Assembly: GCA_963835735.1 (NCBI GenBank)
Contig: CAWIGP010000005.1
Span: forward strand, 496,001-560,000
Source: DASQMT01 sp963835735
GTDB lineage: Bacteria > Actinomycetota > Thermoleophilia > Solirubrobacterales > Solirubrobacteraceae
Direction: 5' to 3'
DNA length: 64,000 nucleotides
This document shows, piece after piece, positions 27,523-35,185 of the stretch (positions are counted from its first letter, which is position 1; the number at the start of each line of letters is the position of its first letter). The translations under genes were made by a program, and so were the position numbers. The notes below the pieces were generated by a model. The model did no database searches. It was not told the DNA's origin and worked only from the letters and a program-made list of their open reading frames with translations.

Positions 27523-28571
27523 TCACCTCCCGACGGTGCGTGCGGTCGAGCCGCGCACGATGAGCTCGACGGGCAGCGTCACCGGCTCCGCGGCGTCCGC
27601 GCCCTCGATCTGTCGCAGCAGCGCGCGCGCCGCCGCGACGCCGAGCCCGGTCTTGTCCTGGGCGAGCGTGGTCAGCGGCGGATGCATGTGCTGCGGCGAG
27701 CTGGATGTCGTCGAAGCCGACGATCGACAGGTCGCCGGGGACGCTCGAGCGCCGGCCTCGGCGGCTGCGCGGATCACCCCGATCGCCATCATGTCCGGCG
27801 GCGGCGAAGATCGCGGTCGGCGGCTCGTCGAGCGCGAGCAGGCGCCGTGCGGCGGCCTGGCCCGATCTCGAAGTAGATAGTCGCCGTAGGTGACGTACTC
27901 GTCGCGATAGCCGAGCCCGAGCCGCTGGCACTCCTCGCGATAGCCACGGAGGCGGTCGACGCCCGGCTTGGTGTCGAGCAGGCCCGTGATCGTGGCGATC
28001 CGGCGGTGCCCGAGCTCGTGCAGATGGCGCACCGCCGTCGCCGCGCCGGCGGGGTTGTCGGACATCACGTAGCCCGTGCACGTGCCGCGCAGCTCGACGT
28101 CGACGCCGACGCACGGGCACCTCGGAGCGCAGCAGCCGGCGCAGCTCCTCGTCGCCGGGGTCGACGCCGATCAGGACGACGCCGTCGACGTTGTGGTGGC
28201 GCGCAGCGCTTGAGATAGCTGTGATCGCCGTAGCCGTTGCCGGGGCGCTCGGAGGCGAACAGGAGCAGGTCGTAGCCCTCGTTGCCGATGCAGCCCTTGA
28301 ACCCGACGAGCACCTCGTGGAAGAACGGGTGCTGCAGGTCCGGCCGCCCGTCCCCGGTCTCGAGGAACACGCCGATCACGTGCGAGCGCTGCGTCACGAG
28401 CGTGCGCGCGGCGGCGGCGGGCGTGTAGTCGAGCTCGCGCGCCAGACGGATGATCCGCTCGCGCGTCTCGGGCCGCACGTCTGTGTACCCGTTCAGCGCC
28501 CGCGACACGGTGCCGACGGAGACGCCGCTCAGGCGGGCCAGCTCACGGATGGTTGTGCGTTCCCCGGGCAT
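27523..28571 (-). CDS. LacI-family transcriptional regulator (CebR-like position), frameshifted
   Basis: About 345 residues from ATG 28571 (a TTG at 28580 is an alternative). The N-terminal LacI HTH is textbook: TTIRELARLSGVSVGTVSRA, then LNGYTDVRPETRERI and LDYTPAAAARTL with hinge helix. The sensor domain has HVIGVFLETGDG, HPFFHEVLVGFK, and, after two +1 insertions near 28100-28205, NPAGAATAVRHLHELGHRRIA and LPVELIVRGSTARTVG. It is first in the operon and probably represses itself and the transporter through two matching operators. Confidence 0.87.
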
Positions 28572-28577
28572 GGTCTC

Positions 28578-28595
28578 CAAAAACGTTTTCGGTAG
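28578..28595 (-). promoter_or_regulatory. LacI-type operator overlapping the regulator's own leader
   Basis: AAAACGTTTT, a perfect 10-bp palindrome flanked by CGGTAG, lies 7-24 nt upstream of the regulator ATG. It shares 17 positions with the operator at 27461-27480, implying autoregulation. Confidence 0.75.
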
Positions 28596-28643
28596 TGAAC
28601 CCGATGGTGGTCGCGGTTGTCAAGTCTTCGTGGCGCGCGCGGC

Positions 28644-29148
28644 CTATTCGGCGGCGGCGTCGCCGAGCAGGCGCTCGACCAGAACGCAGTCGCGCCACTC
28701 GCCGTCGAGCCGGCCGTGGCGGCGCTGGACGCCGACCTCCTCGAAGCCCGCGGCGCGGTGGAGCGCCCGGCTGGCCGCGTTCGAGGTGAAGATCCGCGAC
28801 GTGAGCTTGTAGTAGCCCGCGCGCTCGGCGGCCTCGCAGAGCGCGACCAGCAGCGCGCGGCCGGCGCCGAGCCCGCGCGCGCCGCCCGCGACATACACGC
28901 CGTGCTCCCCCACACCGTCATATACGCAGCGGTCGGAGTATGGGCTGACGCGCGCGAAGCCCGACGATCGCACCGTCGCCGTCCTCGGCGACGACGAACG
29001 GCAGGCCCTCGGCGATCCAGCCGGCGACCTCCTCGGCCGTGCGCGGACGCGTCTCGAACGTCGCCTCGCGTTCCGCGATGCCCTCGTTGTAGATCGCCGC
29101 GAGCGCGGGTGCGTCGGCGGGCACGGCGGGGCGCAGGCTAATGGGCAT
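28644..29148 (-). CDS. arsN: GNAT acetyltransferase, ArsN-like (arsinothricin/phosphinothricin type), frameshifted
   Basis: About 167 residues from ATG 29148: ISLRPAVPADAPALAAIYNE, GIAEREATFETRPRTAEEVA, then after a +1 insertion near 28950 FARVSPYSDRCVYDGVGEHG, ARGLGAGRALLVALCEAAER, FTSNAASRALHRAAGFEEVG and RHGRLDGEWRDCVLVERLLG. The pattern from YNEGIAER to WRDCVLVERLL is that of the ArsN/PAT subfamily, which acetylates the organoarsenical antibiotic arsinothricin and phosphinothricin. It overlaps the DUF4396 gene start region by 11 nt, so the two are co-transcribed. Confidence 0.75.
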
Positions 29149-29596
29149 GGTGCTCGTGGACGACCGCGTGGCCCTTGCCCCGGGCGATCATCCAGCGGTT
29201 CACCGGGAACGCCGCGACGCCGGCGATCAGCAGCGCAGCCGCCAAGGCGAGCCAGAAGCCGATGTCGCCCACGCCCGCGTCGATCGCGCCGGGGATCAGC
29301 AGGATGATCGCGTTGTCGACGATCTCCATTACCGTGATCGAGACCGTGTCGGCGGCCAGCGCGATCGGGACGACGGCCGCGAGGGCCATGCCGGAGCGCA
29401 GCAGCGGCAGGCTCGTGAGCGCGTAGCCGAAGAAGAACGCGAGCACGATCGCCAGCGCGATCGTGCCGAGGTCCGAGAAGCCCAGCGCGGTGCCGATGAC
29501 CATGCCGAGCACCTCGCCGATCGCGCAGCCCGTCAGGCAATGCACCGTGGCGCTCAGCGCCACGCGATTGAGCGATGCTGGGGCGTGCGTCGTCAT
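29138..29596 (-). CDS. DUF4396 membrane protein
   Basis: 152 residues from ATG 29596 (MTTHAPASLNRVALSATVHC). ATVHCLTGCAIGEVLGMVIG, AFFFGYALTSLPLL and FPVNRWMIARGKGHAVVHEH are the DUF4396 signature. Four to five membrane segments and a His-rich C-terminus (HAVVHEHHAH) suggest metal contact. A CsoR-like palindrome is 15-31 nt upstream, consistent with copper-linked genes often carrying this domain. Function is otherwise unknown. Confidence 0.8.
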   Translation of the reverse strand: MTTHAPASLNRVALSATVHCLTGCAIGEVLGMVIGTALGFSDLGTIALAIVLAFFFGYALTSLPLLRSGMALAAVVPIALAADTVSITVMEIVDNAIILLIPGAIDAGVGDIGFWLALAAALLIAGVAAFPVNRWMIARGKGHAVVHEHHAH

Positions 29597-29610
29597 CAGG
29601 GTGTCCAGTC

Positions 29611-29627
29611 TACCCCTAGGGGGTATA
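29611..29627 (-). promoter_or_regulatory. CsoR-like (copper-responsive) operator
   Basis: TACCCCTAGGGGGTATA: a G/C-run palindrome with TA ends as in CsoR/RcnR-type operators, directly upstream of the DUF4396-arsN unit. No CsoR gene is in the window. The metal specificity is inference. Confidence 0.6.
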
Positions 29628-29886
29628 CAGACCCGCCATCGACCTGGTGGCAAACCGCACCATCATCCGCTGGCAGGCACCCTTCACGTCGTCCGGACCG
29701 AGGAGCATGCTCATGCCATGGCTGCACACTCCCGAATCCCCCAGCCCAGGTCATTCCAGGCCGCAGCGGTGCACAGCCTTCTGGCGACCGAGCGCGACGC
29801 TCATCGCCGCCAGCGCGAGCTGGTACGTGCGAGCCTCGTGATGTGCCCGGGCAAGCCCGAGCTCGGGCGGCGGCGCGCAGCGTAGT

Positions 29887-29991
29887 CTGGAGCGCCTGGC
29901 GCTCCAGTACCCCCAGCCTCCGCTCGGCGACGCCGTGGTCGCGCTGCGGCCGTGGCGCGAAGACGACTTGCTGCCCGGTGAGCTCCGGTGA
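29887..29991 (+). pseudogene. Truncated N-terminus of a GNAT acetyltransferase
   Basis: The frame reads LALQYPQPPLGDAVVALRPW followed by REDDLLPGELR and a stop, matching the first ~25 residues of RimJ/RimL-type acetyltransferases (xxLRPWREDDL) and nothing more. Its stop overlaps the GTG start of the DUF1232 gene. A perfect inverted repeat CTGGAGCGCC-T-GGCGCTCCAG covers 29887-29907. The 230 bp to the left (29655-29886) shows no recognisable gene. Confidence 0.45.
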
Positions 29992-30371
29992 GCTGGATTC
30001 TCTGGGCGTTCGTGATCACCGTCGCCGTCTACGCGGCGGCGGTCCTGGCGCTCGTAGCGCTGGGCCGGCGGGCGGACGCCCGCGCGCTCGCCGGCTTCGT
30101 GCCGGACTGCGTCGTTCTGGTGCGGCGGCTGTTGCGCGATCCGCGCGTGCCGCGCGCGCGCAAACTGGTGCTCGCGCTGGTCGTGGTGTACCTGCTGGTC
30201 CCGATCGACCTCGTGCCCGACTTCATCCCGGTCGCCGGCCAGCTCGACGACGCGATCCTTGTCGCGTTCGCCCTCCGCGGCCTGGCGCGCGGCGGCGGCG
30301 CCGCGCTGCTGCGTGAGCACTGGCCGGGACCGGAGCGCTCATTCGCGCTCGTCTGCCGGGCCGCCCGGTAG
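29988..30371 (+). CDS. DUF1232 (YkvA-like) membrane protein
   Basis: 127 residues from GTG 29988. An N-terminal membrane segment (WILWAFVITVAVYAAAVLAL) is followed by the DUF1232 core: VLALVVVYLLVPIDLVPDFI, then PVAGQLDDAILVAFALRGL. DUF1232 proteins are small inner-membrane proteins of unknown function, often near stress genes. Normal length. Confidence 0.8.
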   Translation: MSWILWAFVITVAVYAAAVLALVALGRRADARALAGFVPDCVVLVRRLLRDPRVPRARKLVLALVVVYLLVPIDLVPDFIPVAGQLDDAILVAFALRGLARGGGAALLREHWPGPERSFALVCRAAR

Positions 30372-30483
30372 ACGGCGATCCCCCGCAGGCGGGGTGCGAG
30401 CAGCCCCGGCTCTCCCCACCGCCGGGCGGTCGCTGGCCGTGCAGACGTCCGAGCGCTCGTCGTCGAATGTTCCGGCGCAGCTG

Positions 30484-30690
30484 ATGGAGAGCACCCGCAT
30501 CACACGCCGCAGGGCGGCAGTCGTGTTGGTCGCCCTGCTCACGGGGTTCGTCACAGGCTCGCTGCTCGGCCTGGCGTTCGCCGCGGACCAGCCGGCTGTG
30601 CCGGCGCTGCTCGCCGTCGCCGGTACCGCGGTCGGGGCGACGCTCGGGATCGGAGCCACGGCCGCACCGAGCAGGACGCCCCGCCGCTGA
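30484..30690 (+). CDS. Small two-segment membrane protein
   Basis: 68 residues from ATG 30484: MESTRITRRRAAVVLVALLT, GFVTGSLLGLAFAADQPAVP, ALLAVAGTAVGATLGIGATA. Two hydrophobic helices flank a short polar turn, and a basic N-terminus suggests N-in. An upstream GTG (~30436) could extend it. No family recognised. Confidence 0.45.
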   Translation: MESTRITRRRAAVVLVALLTGFVTGSLLGLAFAADQPAVPALLAVAGTAVGATLGIGATAAPSRTPRR

Positions 30691-30694
30691 GCGC

Positions 30695-31048
30695 TCAGTC
30701 GTCGTCGCCGCCGTGCTCCCCACCGCCGCCCGAGCGCTCGACCTCGAGCGCGACCCAGCGGCCGCCGGAGCGGCGCACGACCGACTCGATGTTCGTCATG
30801 CCGGCGCGCAGGCCGGCGAGCCCGTCGATCCGCTCGTAACGCGTGTTGCGGGTGACGCGGATCCGAACCGTCCCGCGCTCGGTGTCGCGCAACCGGAACG
30901 TGCGGTTGGCGCGGTTGACGGACACGACCGTGCCCTCGAACTGCTGCGCGGCGGCCGCGCGGGCGGGCGCAGCGCCGGCGGCAGCCGGCATCGCGGCTGC
31001 AGCGGCCACTACCAGGGCGAGCGGGACGATGCTCTTGACGGGACGCAT
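30695..31048 (-). CDS. Exported OB-fold-like small protein
   Basis: 117 residues from ATG 31048, with RBS GGAGG 6 nt upstream. It has a signal peptide (MRPVKSIVPLALVVAAAAAM, cleaved near AGAAPA), then a compact domain QQFEGTVVSVNRANRTFRLR, TVRIRVTRNTRYERI and GGRWVALEVER. The tail GGGGEHGGDDD is Gly/Asp/His-rich. The pattern VVSVDxxxxxFxLR resembles DUF5666-type exported OB-like domains. It converges with the 30484 gene, stops 4 nt apart. Confidence 0.6.
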   Translation of the reverse strand: MRPVKSIVPLALVVAAAAAMPAAAGAAPARAAAAQQFEGTVVSVNRANRTFRLRDTERGTVRIRVTRNTRYERIDGLAGLRAGMTNIESVVRRSGGRWVALEVERSGGGGEHGGDDD

Positions 31049-31154
31049 GTGAACCTCCGGTGGTCTGACTTGGACGGGCGCCACTGTGGCGCACGGCGTG
31101 GAAACGTACGGCGAGCGCCGGGCAAAGGTTCGGCAAACGCGTAGCCTGTCGGAC

Positions 31155-31427
31155 ATGTGCCGAAACATCCGAACCCTCCACAACTTCGAGCCGCCCGCGA
31201 CCGCCGAGGAGGCGCACGACGCCGCGCTCCAGTACGTCCGCAAGGTCAGCGGGACGAATAAGCCGTCGCAGGCGAACGCCGCAGCGTTCGACCGCGCGGT
31301 GCAGGCCGTCACCGACGCGACGCTCGAGTTGCTCTCCGAGCTCGTGACGAACGCGCCGCCGAAGAACCGCGAGGCCGAGGCCGCCAAGGCCCGCGCGCGC
31401 AGCGCCCAGCGCTACGCGGCCGCCTGA
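31155..31427 (+). CDS. DUF2277 family protein
   Basis: 90 residues from ATG 31155. MCRNIRTLHNFEPPATAEEA, ALQYVRKVSGTNKPSQANAA and LVTNAPPKNREAEAAKARAR match the highly conserved DUF2277 family (start MCRNIxxLxNFxPPAT). Cys2 and the Lys/Arg-rich end are invariant-type positions. Function unknown. Confidence 0.9.
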   Translation: MCRNIRTLHNFEPPATAEEAHDAALQYVRKVSGTNKPSQANAAAFDRAVQAVTDATLELLSELVTNAPPKNREAEAAKARARSAQRYAAA

Positions 31428-31553
31428 CGTCAGGGAACCGCGCTCGACGCCGCTCGTATACCCCGGCAAGGCGACGACCTCGCGGTCGTGCCGGCCAACG
31501 AGCGCCGCGCGGTAACGCCGCGTGCTCGCGCGGGCCGCGTGATCATTCCGGCG

Positions 31554-32045
31554 ATGCGGACTTACATCGCTGCGTTCGCAGACGAGTCGCTCGTAGCGGG
31601 CTCGACGGGAGATGCCTCGGTGTACCGCGCGCTCCGCGCGGATGTGCCGCTGCGCTTCGTCGCGATCTCGCACTCGCAGATCGCGCACGCGGACGCCTAC
31701 GAGGTCGTACACGAGGACGGCGAGCCCGACGCGCCTGGCGGCGCCGTCCTCATCACGCCGTTCGAGGTTCCCGCGGCAGACGACGAACGCTTCGTGCCTC
31801 ACTGGACGCGACTGCGCGAGCTGTTCGCGCCTCGCCAGGGGTATCTCGGCGCGCGGCTGCACCACAGCACCGGCCCGGCCGACTTCCGCTACGTGGCGAT
31901 CGTGCGCTGGTCGAGCCCGCTGATGTACGCGCGGACGCTGCAGCAGCCCGAGATCGCGCAGGCGATCACCGAGCTCCCGTTCCCCGGTCGCCCGGCGCTC
32001 TACCTCCGTATCGCCGACCTCCGAGTTTCGTCGGAGCGGATGTGA
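31554..32045 (+). CDS. Antibiotic-biosynthesis-monooxygenase-like (dimeric alpha-beta barrel) protein
   Basis: 163 residues from ATG 31554 (an in-frame ATG at 31488 is less likely). The second half, GGAVLITPFEVPAADDERFV, HWTRLRELFAPRQGYLGARL and HHSTGPADFRYVAIVRWSSP, has the ABM arrangement (ITPFEVP...F...W...GY...RLH). The N-terminal ~60 residues are unassigned. A 60-nt stretch before the start contains no motif element. Confidence 0.6.
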   Translation: MRTYIAAFADESLVAGSTGDASVYRALRADVPLRFVAISHSQIAHADAYEVVHEDGEPDAPGGAVLITPFEVPAADDERFVPHWTRLRELFAPRQGYLGARLHHSTGPADFRYVAIVRWSSPLMYARTLQQPEIAQAITELPFPGRPALYLRIADLRVSSERM

Positions 32046-32145
32046 CTCGTTTGAGTACCACCCCCGGACCCGTTCCGGGCTGCACCTCCGTGCCATAGCC
32101 CCAGTCGAAGTGGTCCATGCTCCAATGGTTGCCGCCCGGCTTGGC

Positions 32146-32180
32146 GGTGTCGTCGGCGCTCGGGCGCCTGGTTCTCCTAC
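32146..32180 (-). promoter_or_regulatory. Copy 1 (weak) of the repeated GTAG-23-GCCGACGACA element
   Basis: GTAGG at the left end, AGAACCAGG in place of AAGAGTC, and GCCGACGACA 23 nt after the G of GTAG. A short open frame (ATG 32118, MDHFDWGYGTEVQPG) follows on the same strand. That frame is also open through the element, so the match may be partly coding. Confidence 0.4.
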
Positions 32181-32205
32181 TGCGCTCGGCGTAGGGGCCG
32201 CCGGC

Positions 32206-32361
32206 TCAACGACGACGCGAACGCACTCGTCTTGCACCACGTCTGCGGACTTGACCGCAGGCGCGCGCCGGTGAACCGCCGGGGTTACGGTGAGCCTGGT
32301 AGCTGCCGCGAATCCGTGCCAGCTTCTCCGTCATCAGCCGTTGGTACAGGTTCGGTGACAT
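32206..32361 (-). CDS. Small hypothetical protein under element copy 2
   Basis: 51 residues: MSPNLYQRLMTEKLARIRGS, then YQAHRNPGG and an Arg-rich tail. The first 30 residues look genuinely coding; the tail could be out of frame after an inserted base, since adjacent frames stay open (VVQDECVRVVVEPAAP). The ATG is 52 nt from the end of the conserved element at 32413-32447. No family recognised. Region 32046-32526 holds nothing else beyond the element copies. Confidence 0.4.
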   Translation of the reverse strand: MSPNLYQRLMTEKLARIRGSYQAHRNPGGSPARACGQVRRRGARRVRSRRR

Positions 32362-32412
32362 TGCGCGCTTCCTTGAGGCGAATTGGCATCGATCGTCCTG
32401 GTGGCACTCGCG

Positions 32413-32447
32413 CTTGTCGTCGGCCTTCGGGTGACTCTTCGGCCTAC
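32413..32447 (-). promoter_or_regulatory. Copy 2 of the repeated element, upstream of the 51-aa gene
   Basis: GTAGG, AAGAGTCACCC and GCCGACGACAAG in register; divergent with copy 3, 98 bp apart. GGTAG resembles the GGGTA-type -10 of sigma-B/F-like promoters. Confidence 0.75.
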
Positions 32448-32544
32448 CACCTGCCGCGTAGGGCAGGCGAAGGCGAGCTTCGCGAACACCTTGTTGAGTG
32501 GTATTCGACGGTGCAGGGGCTGATGAATGACTACGCCCTACGCG

Positions 32545-32579
32545 GTACCGGAAAGAGTCGCCACCCGGCCGACGACACG
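32545..32579 (+). promoter_or_regulatory. Copy 3 of the repeated element, upstream of the TIGR03118 gene
   Basis: GTACC, AAAGAGTCGCC and GCCGACGACACG. An ATG lies exactly 54 nt after the first base (32599), the same spacing as at copy 5, and the next ~30 nt are similar between the two loci. Confidence 0.75.
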
Positions 32580-32646
32580 CGCGTCGGGCGAGATGAGCAT
32601 GTCGGCCACGGAAGGATCGGCCAAACGAAAGGCATGGGCAGTTCGC

Positions 32647-33702
32647 ATGGGCTTGAGCAGATTTACGCGTGGAACGGCGTTGGCGGCCGTAGGCGCGGCG
32701 TTGTTGATCGGTGTATCGGCCGGACCGGCAGCCGCAACACGGGGCGATCACCGGCACGGTGACAGGGGGTCGTACGTGGAGACGCCGGTCGTTTCCGACC
32801 AGCCGGGCGTGGCGCCGATCACCGACCCGAACCTGGTCAACCCGTGGGGTCTCTCGTTCGGCCCCACGACTCCCCTGTGGGTCGCAAACAACGGCACGTC
32901 GACGTCCACGCTCTACAGCACCAACCCTGCCCCCACGAAGCAGCCGTTGGTCGTCACCACACAGCCGGGGCCCACCGGGACCGTCTTCAACGACACGACC
33001 GAATTCGCGCTGCCGGACGGCACCGCCAGCAACTTCCTGTTCGCCAGCGTGTCCGGGCAGCTGTCAGCGTGGGGTGGCGGGACGCAGACGACGACGACGG
33101 CCAGCGTGTCCGGGACGGCGTTCACCGGGCTCGCTCTCGCCCATACCGACGACGGTCCTCGCCTGTACGCGGCCGACGCCGAGTCGACCAACGTACTCGT
33201 GTACAACGGCAAGTGGCAGCTGGACGCGATCCTGAAGGATCCCAAGCTGCCGCAGGGACTCACCACCTACAACGTCGCGGTGAGCGGCAAGAAGATCTAT
33301 GTCAGCTATGCGCCGCCGCCCGGGGTCTCGTCCCAGGTGCAGGGCGCCATTGACGTCTTCAACTTCAACGGCCGGCTGGAACGCCGATTGGTGACCGGAG
33401 GCGTGCTCGACAGTCCGTGGGGCATGGTCGTCGCGCCTCACACATGGGGTCGCTTCGCCGACGCACTCCTGGTCGGCAACGAGGAGGGAGGGCAGATCAA
33501 CGCCTTCAACCCGCGCTCCGGCCGATTCCTCGGCACGGTGAAGGACGCTCAGGGGCGGCAGATCGGCGAGGACGGCCTGTGGGGCATGGCCTTCGGCAAC
33601 GGCGTGATCGGCACCCCGAACGATCTCGTCATCGCGATCGGCACCGACGAGTACCAGCACGGCCTCGTCGCACTCGTCCACCCGACGCCCAAAGGCGGAT
33701 AA
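32647..33702 (+). CDS. TIGR03118 family secreted beta-propeller-like protein
   Basis: 351 residues from ATG 32647; in-frame ATGs at 32593 and 32599 lie nearer the conserved element. Signal peptide MGLSRFTRGTALAAVGAALL, cleaved near AGPAAA. The mature part has the TIGR03118 hallmarks: DQPGVAPITDPNLVNPWGLS, PLWVANNGTSTSTLY, VLDSPWGMVVAP, ALLVGNEEGGQINAF and EDGLWGMAFGNG. These proteins are predicted extracellular propellers of unknown function. A strong hairpin terminator follows. Expression is presumably driven from the element at 32545. Confidence 0.85.
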   Translation: MGLSRFTRGTALAAVGAALLIGVSAGPAAATRGDHRHGDRGSYVETPVVSDQPGVAPITDPNLVNPWGLSFGPTTPLWVANNGTSTSTLYSTNPAPTKQPLVVTTQPGPTGTVFNDTTEFALPDGTASNFLFASVSGQLSAWGGGTQTTTTASVSGTAFTGLALAHTDDGPRLYAADAESTNVLVYNGKWQLDAILKDPKLPQGLTTYNVAVSGKKIYVSYAPPPGVSSQVQGAIDVFNFNGRLERRLVTGGVLDSPWGMVVAPHTWGRFADALLVGNEEGGQINAFNPRSGRFLGTVKDAQGRQIGEDGLWGMAFGNGVIGTPNDLVIAIGTDEYQHGLVALVHPTPKGG

Positions 33703-33724
33703 CCCCCACCGGTAAGCGAAGCCA

Positions 33725-33752
33725 GGCCGGGTTCCCACACCGGAACCCGGCC
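33725..33752 (+). terminator. Terminator after the TIGR03118 gene
   Basis: GGCCGGGTTCC / GGAACCCGGCC, an 11-bp perfect stem with a 6-nt loop, 23 nt past the stop. Confidence 0.75.
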
Positions 33753-33790
33753 CGAATCGCGGTCGACCCGGCTCGGCCGCCCGGGTAGGC

Positions 33791-34114
33791 ACGTCGGCAG
33801 AGGCCCGCTCGCGGGCGCTGCTGAGCGAAAACGAGGCCGCCGAGCGCCTCTACCGCGAGGCGATCGAGCGGCTCGCCCGCACTCGGATCCGCGTCGACCT
33901 CGCGCGCGCCCATCTCCTCTACGGCGAATCGCTGCGCCGTGGAAACGGCGCCTGGACGCCCGCGAGCAGCTGCGCACCGCGCACGAGATGTGTCATCAGC
34001 CCCCGCACGGTCGAGTACCACCTCCACAAGGTGTTCGGCAAGCTCGACATCGCCTCGCGCAACGAGCTCGCCGGCGCGCTCGGCGGTGAACCGGGCGCCG
34101 CGCTGTCTGTCTAG
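33791..34114 (+). pseudogene. Remnant of a LuxR-family (LAL-type) regulator with internal deletion
   Basis: No start codon. The frame reads LYREAIERLARTRIRVDLAR, AHLLYGESLRRGN (the TPR-like region before the HTH of large ATP-binding LuxR regulators), then, after a shifted stretch, ISPRTVEYHLHKVFGKLDIA and SRNELAGAL, the last helices of a LuxR HTH. The usual LTxxExxIARLAADG part between them is missing, so an internal deletion has removed ~60 residues. The upstream ATPase part is absent. A decayed gene. Confidence 0.75.
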
Positions 34115-34120
34115 TACGAA

Positions 34121-34150
34121 AAAGGCCCCGGGCGGGGGCCCGGGGCCTTT
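34121..34150 (+). terminator. Strong, possibly bidirectional terminator
   Basis: AAAGGCCCCGGGC / GCCCGGGGCCTTT: a 13-bp perfect stem with A and T runs on both sides, 6 nt after the LuxR remnant. The A/T flanks allow function in both directions. Confidence 0.85.
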
Positions 34151-34262
34151 CGCGCTACCCCAAGTCGTCGGGTCCTCGGGGTGTCCGGCGCCGGCGGGGA
34201 GGAGGAAACCGCCGGCGCGAGCTCTCACATCCGTGCCGCTCATGGTCGCTCAGGATCTGGCC

Positions 34263-34297
34263 TTTGTCGTCGGCCCGCAGGCGGATCTCCAACTACC
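34263..34297 (-). promoter_or_regulatory. Copy 4 of the repeated element, with no clear gene downstream
   Basis: GGTAG at one end and GCCGACGACAAA at the other in near-normal register; the middle (GGAGATCC) is poor. The downstream minus-strand frame from ATG 34238 is probably not a gene. Region 34151-34345 holds nothing else. Confidence 0.45.
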
Positions 34298-34345
34298 GCC
34301 CGCGGAGTAGGGAGCGTCAGGCCGACGACCGGGCGGAGAACGTCA

Positions 34346-35185
34346 TCATGCCGCCCGTACCAGCGCCAGGGCGTCGGGCGCCGGCGCTTGGCTGCGGGGG
34401 ACGGCGAGCCCGGCATGGAAGGCGAACACGACCAGTTGGGCGCGGTCGCGGGCGCCGAGCTTGAGCATCGCGCGGCTGACGTGGGTCTTGGCCGTAGCGG
34501 GGCTGATGACGAGCCGCTCGGCGATCTCGGGGTTGCTGAGACCGAGCGCGACGAGCGCGACGACCTCGCGTTCGCGGGGGGTCAGCTCGTCGAGGAGCTC
34601 GGAGCTCGGCAGCTGAGGGTCGGGAACGGAGGCGAGCTCGGCGATCAGCCGGCGTGTGAGGCTCGGTGACAGCAGCGCGTCGCCGCGAGCGAGAAGATCG
34701 ACGGCCCGCACGAGCTCGGCCGGTTCGGTGTCCTTGAGCAGCAGGCCGCGGGCGCCGGCGCGCAGCGTGGCAAAGAGACGCTCGTCCTGTTCGGTGGCGG
34801 TCAGCAGCATCACCGCGACGCCCGGGTCGGCGAGCATCCGGCCGGTGGCCTCGACGCAGTTCAGCCCCGGCAGCTTGGCGTCGAGGAGCACGACGTCGGG
34901 GCGCAACCGGCGCGCCTCCGCGACCACTTCCTCCCCGGTGGACGCCTCGCCGACGACGCTGACGCGCCCGCCGGACTCCAGCAGCGCGCGAAAGCCTGCG
35001 CGGACCAGCGCCTGACCGTCGGCGATCAGCACGCGCACGGCCGGCTTCGCGCCGGCGCGGCCGTCGAGACGTGCGCGCGTGTGGCGATCGAGGGGGACGA
35101 TCCGGCCCGACGAACCGTCGCCGTCCGTTCCGTTCGAGGCCGGAAGCCCCGGCATCGCGTCGAGTGCAGGTTGCGTGCGGATCAT
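34346..35185 (-). CDS. NarL/FixJ-family response regulator with atypical receiver
   Basis: 279 residues from ATG 35185. A ~50-residue N-terminal extension precedes the receiver (VRVLIADGQALVRAGFRALL). The phosphoacceptor Asp is in VVLLDAKLPGLNC and the Lys in LLLKDTEP, but the acidic pair usual at the start (DD) reads DG. The LuxR HTH is intact: LTPREREVVALVALGLSNPE, IAERLVISPATAKTHVSRAM. The start overlaps the sodA stop by 4 nt (ATGA), so the two form one unit. No histidine kinase is nearby. Confidence 0.9.
   Translation of the reverse strand: MIRTQPALDAMPGLPASNGTDGDGSSGRIVPLDRHTRARLDGRAGAKPAVRVLIADGQALVRAGFRALLESGGRVSVVGEASTGEEVVAEARRLRPDVVLLDAKLPGLNCVEATGRMLADPGVAVMLLTATEQDERLFATLRAGARGLLLKDTEPAELVRAVDLLARGDALLSPSLTRRLIAELASVPDPQLPSSELLDELTPREREVVALVALGLSNPEIAERLVISPATAKTHVSRAMLKLGARDRAQLVVFAFHAGLAVPRSQAPAPDALALVRAA

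Noticed and set aside
31086..31154. Upstream extension of the DUF2277 gene to an ATG at 31086
   Set aside because: The family begins with MCRNI, which is at 31155.
33629..34238. Minus-strand frame downstream of element copy 4 (MSGTDVRARAGG...)
   Set aside because: Low-complexity translation overlapping a terminator and the LuxR remnant on the opposite strand; no family signal.
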